NCBI RefSeq assembly: GCF_005768555.2
Contig: NZ_VCHX02000153.1
Coordinates: forward strand, 1 to 64,000
Source of the DNA: Streptomyces sporangiiformans
Lineage (GTDB): Bacteria; Actinomycetota; Actinomycetes; Streptomycetales; Streptomycetaceae
Length of the DNA stretch: 64,000 nucleotides
Direction of reading: 5' to 3'
Made by a program: the position numbers and the translations under genes. Under the pieces are notes generated by a model. It was not told the DNA's origin. It saw nothing but the letters and a program-made list of their open reading frames with translations, and did not search any database. Below are positions 52,176-61,121 of the stretch, piece after piece (within the stretch, counting starts at the first letter, position 1; the number at the start of each line of letters is the position of its first letter).

Positions 52176-52725
52176 GGACGGGCTTCTGTGCCGGGGAGCT
52201 TCTCTTGATCAGGGCGCTCACCCGCTGGGCCTCTTCGGTGGTCGGCAGGAGACCCACCAGGAGCACCGGTAGCACCAGGCGCCGGACGAGGACTTCGTTC
52301 TCGGAGTTGCCCTGCGGCCGGCGCACGACCGAGACGTTGACCCGGACGGCGTGTTCATTGCCCGGTGGGACACCCGGCCGGTCCGTCTCGATCGCGGCAT
52401 AGCGGAAGCCGTGGGCCAGGTCGCAGGCGGAGCAGCCGACGGGGCCGCGGCTGAGCCGGTCACCACATGCGGAGCAGACCAGTCTGTCGAGCGCGGCGTC
52501 GACCACCCGCCAGTCGTGACGGTCCGGTTCGGCCGTCACCATCTCGGCGAGCGCGACTTCCTGGTCGCCGCCGGCGTCCCAGTCGCGCAGAAAGGCAGAC
52601 CATTCCTCTTCCACGATGCCGTCCACCAGTTCGCGACAAGAGGTACAGGCAGGTGCACCGCTGTACTCGTACCCGCCGCATTCCGCACAGCGGCGCAAAG
52701 CCGCCCCGACCGCGGGTCTCACCAT
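52138..52725 (-). CDS. Zinc-ribbon protein, function unknown
   Basis: 195 residues. Two treble-clef-like cysteine sets: CAECGGYEYSGAPACTSC near the N-terminus and CSACGDRLSRGPVGCSAC in the middle, with the acidic REL/EEEWSAFLRDWD linker. The C-terminal half (VRVNVSVVRRPQGNSENEVLVRR to the end) looks like a globular adaptor domain. AGGAGGG precedes the ATG at 52725. Immediately downstream of a broken gene in the same direction. Confidence 0.75.
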   Translation of the reverse strand: MVRPAVGAALRRCAECGGYEYSGAPACTSCRELVDGIVEEEWSAFLRDWDAGGDQEVALAEMVTAEPDRHDWRVVDAALDRLVCSACGDRLSRGPVGCSACDLAHGFRYAAIETDRPGVPPGNEHAVRVNVSVVRRPQGNSENEVLVRRLVLPVLLVGLLPTTEEAQRVSALIKRSSPAQKPVLIEQAIEEMLRG

Positions 52726-52752
52726 GGCCCTCCTCTCGGAACGAGGGTGCCA

Positions 52753-53091
52753 TCACGCGCGATGGCTCCACAGCACATCGCTGTCCTCGAGCTCGCCGAA
52801 GGGATCCGTACCGCCCCGCAGGACACGCACCCTTCTGCAGAGCACCAGGCCGGTGCCCGTCTCGGTCCGGAGGGCAAGGGCAATGTGGCGCGGTCCTGCG
52901 CCCGGCTGAGCCAGGGCCTCCAGTACCGCGCGCTCCTCGTCGGTGCCGAGGCATACCTCGGGAGCCACGTACCGGGTGCCGAGTTGGGCCGCGGCGACGC
53001 CTTCGAAGTGCAGGTCGATGCAGCGGGGCTCGTCGCTGTCGGAGGTGGCACGGAGCAACAGCTACGAGTGGCCTACTCCGTAGCGCCACAT
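52753..53091 (-). pseudogene. Gene interrupted by an amber codon
   Basis: From ATG 53091 the frame reads MWRYGVGHS, TAG (53062-53064), LLLRATSDSDEPRCIDLHFEG and on to the end. Related Streptomyces hypothetical proteins, from memory, have a Q at the stop position (GHSQLLLR), so a single CAG-to-TAG change would explain the break. The frame stays open another 213 bp upstream, to 53304, so the original start may be earlier. Translation from a TTG at 53058 after the stop (101 codons) is possible. Function unknown. Confidence 0.65.
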
Positions 53092-53550
53092 CCGGAAGGT
53101 GCGGGACGACTGGAAGCGGACCTGGCCGCCGGCGTCGCCAGGCGAAGGGGTTCTCGTACTCAACTGTGTGGCCTCCTCGGTACCAGCGATGTCAGCCTCA
53201 CGCGACTGATCGAGGTTCTGCGGGCCAACCGTCGGCACCAGCGTGTCGTCCGCCGCGCTCTTGCCCAGGCGGAAGCGCTCACGGTATCCGGCCCGTGCGA
53301 CCAAGGCGTGGGAACGCGTCTGAGCAGCGCGCTGCGTCAGGCTTGGACGAATCGGCCGGCGACCGTCGGCACGAGTGACGCGTGAGCGGAAAACATTCCG
53401 GGGCCGAGCTGACCTTCACGTTCACCGGAACGCGACCCGTCACGTCCCGGTGGACGGCGACGCGGCCTGGCACGACATCAAGTCTTTAGATCCCCCGGGA
53501 GAAAAACCCCACCCAACCCCACCAGCCTCCCGCGGCTGCCCATCACCCGC

Positions 53551-53600
53551 AAGGGTGACGATCGCCAACTCAGCTGGCTTTCCATCCGGTTGGCGGGCAT
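53551..53600. repeat. Direct repeat flanking the HTH module, copy 1
   Basis: AAGGGTGACGATCGCCAACT followed by a GCTGG block and a CCGG-GGCGG block is repeated, with a few changes, at 55091-55140. Both lie just outside the 53.7-55.05 kb gene trio in the same orientation; a shared promoter or insertion scar are both possible. The stretch 53305-53550 holds no recognisable gene. Confidence 0.6.
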
Positions 53601-53705
53601 ATGCTCGCCGCGACAGAGAGCCAACTCCAGAACATGCGACGGCCCCCGGCCGGGACTGGCATCCCGATCGAGGGCCTGACCACCGAGGAAGCAGGACCCT
53701 TCCCG

Positions 53706-54578
53706 ATGGGTAAGCAGAACCCTAGCGCGCCCCCGTGCGCCCAGCCCCCGAATCCGAGGGGTATCACCCACATCAACACCCGCCACACCAGCCGCTACAC
53801 GGTGATCGGCAACCACCTCGCCCAGCACCGCGAGCTGTCCCTCACCGCGATCGGTCTGGCCGCCCACATCCAGTCGCTGCCTGCCGGAGCCCGCGTCGAC
53901 ATCAAGACGCTCGCCGCCCGTTTCCCGGAAGGCGAGACGAGGATCGCAGCGGCCCTGCGGGAGTTGGAGGCACATGGCTACCTGTCCCGCACCCGCGAGC
54001 GCCTGCCGAGCGGCCGCGTCGTCACGCACACCGTGTCCTACAACCAGCCGAGAGGGCTCGGCTTCCCGGAGCCCCGGCCTACTCCCCAGCCAGCTCCCGT
54101 TCCCGTTCCGGCCCCCGCCCCCGTACGGCCTGTCCCCGAGGTTTCGCCGGCGCCCGCCACAGACCGCCCCAGAAACCCACTGCCCGAACCGCGCACCCAC
54201 GACATGAACGGCCATCACACGGCCATGGCGCTCCTCGCCGGCCTGCACCGCGACGACCCGCGCCTGCTGCTCGCGGAGCGCGACGTATGCCGCCTCGCCC
54301 CAGCCGTCACCGCCTGGCTGGAACGCGGCGCCGCCCCCGAAGCCGTACGCCGCACCCTGACGGCGAGCCTCCCCGAGGAGCCCCTGCGCCACCCGGCCGC
54401 CCTCGTCGCCCACCGCCTCACCGAACTCCTCCCACCGCCCCTGCCCGCCGCTCCGGTGGCTGTACGCCCGGTCCCGCTCCAGAACTGCGACGGCTGCGAC
54501 CGCGCCTTCCGCGCCCCCCGAACCCGGCCGCCGCTGTCGCGACTGCCGTTCAGACCTCCTGGAGGCCGCCTAGCATGA
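53706..54578 (+). CDS. Helix-turn-helix protein with probable 3' frameshift
   Basis: 290 residues from ATG 53706 (MGKQNPSAPPCAQ). Winged-helix-like domain about 20-115 (RYTVIGNHLAQHRELSLTAIG, RIAAALRELEAHGYLSRTRER), a Pro-rich linker, then a helical domain. The last 25 residues look wrong: after CDGCDRAFRAP the present frame gives RTRPPLSR..., whereas dropping one C from the six-C run at 54514-54519 restores EPGRRCRDCRSDLLEAA and a TAG at 54571-54573, completing a CxxC...CxxC zinc finger. Either sequencing error or a real mutation. Confidence 0.7.
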   Translation: MGKQNPSAPPCAQPPNPRGITHINTRHTSRYTVIGNHLAQHRELSLTAIGLAAHIQSLPAGARVDIKTLAARFPEGETRIAAALRELEAHGYLSRTRERLPSGRVVTHTVSYNQPRGLGFPEPRPTPQPAPVPVPAPAPVRPVPEVSPAPATDRPRNPLPEPRTHDMNGHHTAMALLAGLHRDDPRLLLAERDVCRLAPAVTAWLERGAAPEAVRRTLTASLPEEPLRHPAALVAHRLTELLPPPLPAAPVAVRPVPLQNCDGCDRAFRAPRTRPPLSRLPFRPPGGRLA

Positions 54579-54927
54579 GCGCTCACCACCAGTACCAGAC
54601 GGACACGAGCTGATCCCTCGCCCCGAACAGACTCCTGACGCGCTGCGCGCGGCCCTCGCCATCGTCGCCCCCAGTCGTCTGGAGGAGATGCAGGCCGAGA
54701 AGGACGAAGCCTTCGCCAAGGCGGTCGAGTGGCAGTCCCTGACTCCGGTGCAGAGCTGGGTCCTGATCTGGGCCAGGGAGATCGAGATAGCCCGCCGCCC
54801 CGACTTGTCTGCCCGCTACACCGATGCGAAGAGCAACCTGGAGCATGAGGACCCGGCCACCGCGCAGGAAGCCCTGCGGGAGATGAGCGCCGTCCTGGAC
54901 GAGGCCATGAAAGCCGTCCGCGCGTGA
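54575..54927 (+). pseudogene. Frameshifted small gene next to the HTH gene
   Basis: From ATG 54575 the frame reads MSAHHQYQTDTS and stops (54611-54613). A different frame carries ELIPRPEQTPDALRAALAIV, then VAPSRLEEMQAEKDEAFAKA and on to AMKAVRA (stop TGA 54925-54927). The spliced protein would be about 117 residues. The ATG at 54688 could still give a 79-residue product but lacks a proper Shine-Dalgarno spacing. The start overlaps the HTH gene's present stop (ATGA). Confidence 0.65.
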
Positions 54928-55046
54928 GTTGGAAGTGGGAGTACGCCTTCGGCGCGGAGGAAGCCGCCCGCACCGCTCCCGCTGTCTTCCTCGCCGATGT
55001 TGAGAGAAGAGCGGACGAGTTGGTCAGGGCTGCCGAAGCTTTCTGA
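54924..55046 (+). pseudogene. Truncated RelE-like toxin gene remnant
   Basis: GTG 54924 gives VSWKWEYAFGAEEAARTAPA, then VFLADVERRADELVRAAEAF and TGA (40 codons). The W-W-E-Y-FGAE start and ERRADELV helix match, from memory, the N-terminus of small Streptomyces RelE-like proteins of about 90-115 residues; the rest of the gene is missing. It overlaps the upstream gene end by three bases. Confidence 0.5.
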
Positions 55047-55090
55047 ACCGCAGCGTCGCACGCGACTCCGGGCTGCCAGGTTGCGTCGCC

Positions 55091-55140
55091 CACAAAGGTG
55101 ACCATCGCCAACTGGGCTGGGTTTTCCGGATGTCGGCCAT
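55091..55140. repeat. Direct repeat flanking the HTH module, copy 2
   Basis: AAAGGTGACCATCGCCAACT plus a GGCTGGG block; partner of 53551-53600, here lying 45 bp beyond the RelE-like remnant. Confidence 0.6.
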
Positions 55141-55170
55141 TCCCTCCCTGCCAAGGCACCAACTGAGAAA

Positions 55171-55203
55171 AGCGTGAACACTTTCCGGGAAAGTGTTCAC
55201 GCT
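55171..55203. terminator. Perfect 33-bp palindrome between convergent genes
   Basis: AGCGTGAACACTTTC and its exact complement are separated by CGG. It lies between the RelE-like remnant (plus) and the xylanase gene (minus, stop 85 bp away), so it can serve as a bidirectional terminator. The unusually AT-containing stem for this genome leaves an operator role open. Confidence 0.7.
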
Positions 55204-55287
55204 TTCGCGGACTGCATGCCTGGATCGCGCGCCGCCGGCGGATTCGCCGACAGGGGCGGGACGGGCACCGCCCGCCTGCTCATCGGT

Positions 55288-56349
55288 TCAGCGGCCCGCC
55301 GCCAGCCCTTCCCGAACCGCCGCATACGCCGGCTTCGCCCCGAACTCCTCGTCCAGCAGCGTCGCCGCTCCCTGCCCCGCGAAGACCCCCGGCACCCACG
55401 AGTACTTGTCCGTGTAGCCCCAGACGGTGAAGGACTTGCAGCTGCGCGTGCCCAGGCAGGCGTCCAGCAGGCCTCGGAAGTATGTCGCCTGCTTCGCCGA
55501 CTTCTCCGGATCGGACGGCAGGATCATGCGGACGTCCACCTCAGTGAAGGCCGTCTGCATGCCCAGGGCGGCGAAGCGCGCGAGGTTCCCCTCGACATTG
55601 CCCGGGAAGCCGTACTGGATCGCCAGATGCCCCTGGACACCGAAGCCCTGCACCGGAACGCCCTCCGCCCGCAGCCGCTTCGCCAGGTCGTAGTACGCGG
55701 TGGACTTCGCGTTGATCCCTTCCACGTTGTAGTCGTTCAGGAAGAGCTTCGCCTTAGGGTCGGCCGCGTGGGCCCAGCGGAAGGCGTCGGCGATGTAGGA
55801 CGGGCCGAGCTTCTGCAGCCAGATGGAGTTCCGCAGCGAACCGTCCTCCTCGAAGACCTCGTTCACCACATCCCACTGGTAGATCTTGCCCTTGTACCGC
55901 TTGACCTCCGTGGAGATGTGCTTCCGCAGGATCCCTCGCAGTTCCGCCGCGTCGATCGTGCCGTCCGCCACTCCCGACGTCAGCCAGCCGGGCAGCTGGC
56001 TGTGCCAGACCAGCGTGTGGCCGCGGACCGCCTGGCCCCGATCGCGGGCGAAGCGGACCAAGGCGTCGGCGCCCGACCAGTCGTACGTACCGCGCGTGGG
56101 CTCGACGACCTCCCACTTCATGACGTTCTCGGCGGTGACGGAGTTGAACTCCCGGGCCGTTCTTCTGCGATACGTGCTGTCGTCGGCCAGCGCGGCCATG
56201 TCCACGGCCGTGCCGATGCGCAGGTCCGCGCGGTCGGCGAGCGTTCTGAGCGGGGCCTCGTGCGCTGAGGCCGTCTGTACGCCCGAGACGCCCGTGAACA
56301 GCAGCGTCGCGCTGAGCAGGCCCACAAAGGGCATGCGGAAGTGCTTCAT
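55288..56349 (-). CDS. Secreted endo-1,4-beta-xylanase, GH10
   Basis: 353 residues. Signal peptide: MKHFRMPF then a hydrophobic core and ASA cleavage site at about 29. GH10 barrel: VTAENVMKWE (71-80), RGHTLVWHSQLP (109-120), acid/base Glu164 in DVVNEVFE, FLNDYN, nucleophile Glu270 in FTEVDVRM, and WGYTDKYSW. There is no carbohydrate-binding module. GGAAGGA lies six bases before the ATG. It starts 51 bp after the GH115 stop, so the two form an operon for glucuronoxylan breakdown. Confidence 0.95.
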   Translation of the reverse strand: MKHFRMPFVGLLSATLLFTGVSGVQTASAHEAPLRTLADRADLRIGTAVDMAALADDSTYRRRTAREFNSVTAENVMKWEVVEPTRGTYDWSGADALVRFARDRGQAVRGHTLVWHSQLPGWLTSGVADGTIDAAELRGILRKHISTEVKRYKGKIYQWDVVNEVFEEDGSLRNSIWLQKLGPSYIADAFRWAHAADPKAKLFLNDYNVEGINAKSTAYYDLAKRLRAEGVPVQGFGVQGHLAIQYGFPGNVEGNLARFAALGMQTAFTEVDVRMILPSDPEKSAKQATYFRGLLDACLGTRSCKSFTVWGYTDKYSWVPGVFAGQGAATLLDEEFGAKPAYAAVREGLAAGR

Positions 56350-56400
56350 GTGCGGTCCTTCCAGTGAGTACGGCGATGAGTGCGGACTACGGAGTACGGG

Positions 56401-59400
56401 TCAGCGGACGCGGTGGCTCTCCAGCGGCCCGAGATACGTCGGCGTCAGCCCACCCGTATCGATCACCAGGCGCTGCAGCACCACCGTCGGATCGACCATC
56501 CAGAACTTCAGCCGGTGCACACCGGCAGCCCCGATCGTGTGCCGGGTCGACGTCACGTTGACGTTGTCCGACGTGTTGCGGGCCCACTGCATGTTCATCA
56601 GGCCGTCGTCCGCCCCCGTGGCCGCGTGGATGTCGACGGTCTGCGGGGTGTCCTCGTCGAACGAGACCGCGTACCTCAGCCCTCCCGTCGGCAGGGCAGG
56701 GTTCCGTGGGGAGAGGTACGCCCAGACCGTCACCGGGCCGGAGGCGAACACGCTCACCTCGTACTCCAGCCTGGGCGAGCCCCCACCCGGCCTCTGCCGG
56801 GGAGCCGTCACCGGGAACGGCGTCATGCCCGCGCCCGTACGGCCGATCCGGTCGATGCGCTGCCAGCGGATGCCCCGGGCCCGGGAGCCGACCGCGCGCG
56901 TGTAGTGGTCGGCGTCGACGGCCACATATCCGCCCGCCTCCACGAAACCGCGCAGCCCGCGCGGGGACGGATGCTCGGCGACCACCTTGACCGTCACCTC
57001 GGCGCCCGCTCCCTCCACGGTCACCGACGCCTCCGTGCGGCCACGGGGAGCCTTCGCCCAGTCCACGGTCAAACTCACCCGTACCTGCTTGTCCACCCGG
57101 CCGCGCGGACGGTCCACCCGCAGCCAGGGCACGGACGGCGTGATCCGGTAGTCGAAGGCGGTCCTGCCCCGGTTGAAGACCTCGATGTACTGAGCCGGCC
57201 GGGTCTGGTACGGGCTGAAGACCGGCAGTACAGCCTCCTCCGAGGTCTGCGGCCACCACTCCCCCGACTCCGAACCGTCGACCGCCACCCCCATCTCCGC
57301 CGCCGCCGGTACGTCGATCCGCTTCACCGCCGGAAAGATCTCATCGGGCAGCGCCACATGGTTCCGCTCCGGCTGCTGCCAGGGCGCGTTCGGGCCGTAG
57401 CGCTCGATGTCCCCGTATCCGATGTGCGGCTGTGTCTGGAAGCCGCGCCATTTCCCGTTCGCCACTTGGGAGTTGAAGCGTTCCGCGAACGCGAAGTCCC
57501 GCTCCAGCCCGGCCTCCGCCGCAGCCGCCAGGTCGTTCGTCGCCGCCCGGCCCTGCGCCGCGTACAGCAGATTCATGAACTCCGCCTCGCGCAGCTCGTA
57601 CACGTTGGCCGTCGCCCGTACCTCGTACCCGACGAGTTCGTACCAGGCGTCCTGATCCTCGGCCGGCAGCCGACGGCCGATCCGTTCCGCCTCCTTCGCC
57701 AGCCGCCGCCACTCCTCGGTGACCCGCTCCAGCTCACGATGCCCGAAGTAGAAAGGCGTGGCCTTGTCGTCGTACACGACCTTCGAACCGTCCGAACCGT
57801 CCAGCGTGATACGGCGGTTGAGCAGCTCGGGCTTGCGGCGCGACTGGAGTTGCGCGTACGTGGCCAACACCGACGCCATCTCCGCCGCCTCTGCCGCGCC
57901 GAAGTTCTGCCGCGCGTACCGCCGTTCCCACTCACCCAGGCTTTCCAGCGGCCAACGCTTTGGATCCCAGGCGTAGTTGAGAAAGAACTCCGTCGGCAGT
58001 TCGTTCCCCTTGAGGTCTCCGACGTTCGTGACCCACAGCCCGTGATTGCCGTACTCGACGGCCTGGTGGAGCTGGTCCCACATGTTCGGCAAGGACGTGG
58101 TGTCGACCCACTTGTAGTTGCGGCCCACGCCCACGTAGTCGAAGTGGTAGTAGAGCCCGTAGCCGCCGCCGCGCGCGGGCTCCGCCGGATCAGGGTGCTT
58201 GCGGATGTTGCCCCAGTTGTCGTCCGTCAGGACGACCGTCACGTCGTCCGGCGCCCGGAGCCCTCGGTCCCAGTAGCGCTGGACCTCCTTGTAGAGCGTC
58301 CACACCTGCGGCACCTCGGAGAGCGGCTTCCCGGTGACCTCCGCGATGATCTCCCGCTGTGTCGCGATGATCTCCTGCATGAGCTCGATGCCGTCGCCGT
58401 CCGGCAGGCTGGTGTCGCCGTTGCCGCGCATCCCGAGGGTGACCACGCCTTCGAAGTCCTGGTCCACCATGCGCCGGATGCCGTCGCGCCAGTACGCCTT
58501 GATGGCAGCGGCGTTGCGCCGGTACGACCACTCCCCCGTGCCGCCGTAGGGGTCGCGGCCCGGGGTGATCACATCACCGGAGCTGTCGCGCACCGCGGGC
58601 ACCGCATGCCGGTTCCACTCCTCGATGCCCCGCATCATGGGCGCCTCATGAGACGTGCCCATGACAATCCCATATTCCTTGGCGCGCGCGTGGTTCTCCG
58701 GATCGTCCTCGGCGAAGGCCCGCCCCCACACCGCCGGCCACAGGTAGTTCGCCTTCAGCCGCAGCAGCCCCTCGAAGACCTTCGCGTAGAAGTCCGCGTT
58801 GAAGCCTCCTGCGTGGCCCGGCGCCTTGCCGGGCCCGAAGTACGCGGGCGCCCAGGTACCGAGGGCCGGATTCTCGTCATTGATGAAGACGCCCCGGTAC
58901 TTCACGGCGGGCGTGCCCTGCGTGTGCCGCCCCGGCAGCGCGTACACCTCGTCGCGACGCACCGGCCGCACGTCGTCCCACCAGTACCAGGGCGAGACCC
59001 CGATCCCGTACGAGACGTCGTACGCCCCGAAGATCGTCCCCCGCGGATCGCTGCCCGCGACGACGAACGCCCGCTCCACCCCGGGCATCGGCCGTTCGAC
59101 GACGGCCTGCAGGGAGGTCTCCCACCTGCCCCGCACACCCGTGACATCGAGCTTTCCGGCGGCGATCAGCCCGTCGACCAGCGGACTGCGGCCGATGGTG
59201 CCCACGAGCACGACCTCGCGCGCGGCCGAGTCGCCCGGACGTACGCCCGTGACACGCTCGATGTCCTCCCGCAGGTCCTTCGCGACGCGCACGACTCCCG
59301 GGTGGTCCTCACCGCTGACCAGGACCGGAACAGCACGCCCGCCTCCTACGAGAGGAAAGGCGCCCGCCCTCGGAACGAAGGAGATGTACGCCCCCGGATC

Positions 59401-59571
59401 CGTAGGACGGGGAGCACCAACCTCGGCACCACGCTCTGCACTACCCCCGGTCCCACCATCCCCCTTCGCCCACGCGACCCCTGACAGCGCGGGCACGCCG
59501 ACGAGGCCGGCACCGGCGAGCCCGGCGCCGGCTGCCCCTAACACGGATCTACGACTGAGACGCCCTTCCAC
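56401..59571 (-). CDS. Secreted GH115 family glycoside hydrolase (probable xylan alpha-1,2-glucuronidase)
   Basis: 1,056 residues from GTG 59571 (GGAGGG seven bases upstream; earlier GTGs at 59577 and 59586 possible). Twin-arginine signal GRLSRRSVLGAAGAG followed by a hydrophobic stretch, so Tat export is likely. GH115 blocks: RGVFINDENPALGTWAP, LLRLKANYLWPAVWG, YGIVMGTSHEAPMMRG, GVVTLGMRGNGDTSLPDGDG, LTDDNWGNIRKHP and a C-terminal beta-sandwich region. GH115 removes (4-O-methyl)-glucuronic acid from xylan, complementing the GH10 next door. Operator-like repeats lie upstream. Confidence 0.93.
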   Translation of the reverse strand: MEGRLSRRSVLGAAGAGLAGAGLVGVPALSGVAWAKGDGGTGGSAERGAEVGAPRPTDPGAYISFVPRAGAFPLVGGGRAVPVLVSGEDHPGVVRVAKDLREDIERVTGVRPGDSAAREVVLVGTIGRSPLVDGLIAAGKLDVTGVRGRWETSLQAVVERPMPGVERAFVVAGSDPRGTIFGAYDVSYGIGVSPWYWWDDVRPVRRDEVYALPGRHTQGTPAVKYRGVFINDENPALGTWAPAYFGPGKAPGHAGGFNADFYAKVFEGLLRLKANYLWPAVWGRAFAEDDPENHARAKEYGIVMGTSHEAPMMRGIEEWNRHAVPAVRDSSGDVITPGRDPYGGTGEWSYRRNAAAIKAYWRDGIRRMVDQDFEGVVTLGMRGNGDTSLPDGDGIELMQEIIATQREIIAEVTGKPLSEVPQVWTLYKEVQRYWDRGLRAPDDVTVVLTDDNWGNIRKHPDPAEPARGGGYGLYYHFDYVGVGRNYKWVDTTSLPNMWDQLHQAVEYGNHGLWVTNVGDLKGNELPTEFFLNYAWDPKRWPLESLGEWERRYARQNFGAAEAAEMASVLATYAQLQSRRKPELLNRRITLDGSDGSKVVYDDKATPFYFGHRELERVTEEWRRLAKEAERIGRRLPAEDQDAWYELVGYEVRATANVYELREAEFMNLLYAAQGRAATNDLAAAAEAGLERDFAFAERFNSQVANGKWRGFQTQPHIGYGDIERYGPNAPWQQPERNHVALPDEIFPAVKRIDVPAAAEMGVAVDGSESGEWWPQTSEEAVLPVFSPYQTRPAQYIEVFNRGRTAFDYRITPSVPWLRVDRPRGRVDKQVRVSLTVDWAKAPRGRTEASVTVEGAGAEVTVKVVAEHPSPRGLRGFVEAGGYVAVDADHYTRAVGSRARGIRWQRIDRIGRTGAGMTPFPVTAPRQRPGGGSPRLEYEVSVFASGPVTVWAYLSPRNPALPTGGLRYAVSFDEDTPQTVDIHAATGADDGLMNMQWARNTSDNVNVTSTRHTIGAAGVHRLKFWMVDPTVVLQRLVIDTGGLTPTYLGPLESHRVR

Positions 59572-59643
59572 GACCACACCCTCCACGTCAATTTGCTCAG
59601 CGGCATGACAAATAGTGGAGCGAGGGACGCCTGGGGGGAATGG

Positions 59644-59670
59644 GTCGTAACCGTCGAATAGTTTCGTAAC
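59644..59670 (-). promoter_or_regulatory. Possible operator upstream of the xylan operon
   Basis: TCGTAAC occurs twice as a direct repeat (59644-59650 and 59664-59670), and between them lies the semi-palindrome CGAATAGTTTCG (59655-59666; minus strand CGAAACTATTCG). It is 70-100 bp upstream of the GH115 start. CGAAA/TTTCG palindromes are, from memory, associated with Streptomyces xylanase promoters; this one carries extra bases between the arms, so the assignment is tentative. Confidence 0.4.
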
Positions 59671-59674
59671 AGCA

Positions 59675-59710
59675 AAGGGGCCCGCACGACCGAAGTCGTG
59701 CGGGCCCCTT
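59675..59710 (-). terminator. Terminator of tuf
   Basis: A perfect 16-bp stem (AAGGGGCCCGCACGAC and complement) with a CGAA loop, 52-87 bp beyond the tuf stop and just before the GH115 regulatory region. Confidence 0.85.
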
Positions 59711-59761
59711 CAAGGAGCTCGCGAGGAGCTACCAGGTCAGGCGACCTTCAAGTAAGCGGAC

Positions 59762-60955
<1,194 letters not shown>

Positions 60956-61032
60956 TGGGGTCCTCCTGTGGAGTGGTTCTGTACGCCTTACTCATCGGCG
61001 CCAGGTGATCTTTGCTGGAAAGCCGGGGCCCA

Positions 61033-61064
61033 GGGCATTCCGCCGCGGTTCTGGCGGAATGCCC
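61033..61064 (-). terminator. Hairpin in the fusA-tuf spacer
   Basis: GGGCATTCCGCC pairs with GGCGGAATGCCC around an eight-base loop, 58-89 bp beyond the fusA stop; likely an attenuator or terminator letting tuf be uncoupled from the str operon. Confidence 0.65.
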
Positions 61065-61121
61065 CAGCAGGCTCCGGAGTCAAGCCTAAGGTGTGAACTC
61101 GGTTGAGTCTGACTCGGTGAG

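Noticed and set aside
53305..53550. Short coding-like frame (VSGKHSGAELTFTFTGTR...) before the HTH module
   Set aside because: Only about 35 codons, no ribosome-binding site and no matching family; left unannotated.
56380..59484. Very long open frame on the plus strand opposite the GH115 gene (over 1,000 codons)
   Set aside because: It is the GC-rich antisense shadow of GH115; residues are Arg/Pro/His/Val-rich with no domain, and the minus strand has clear GH115 motifs.
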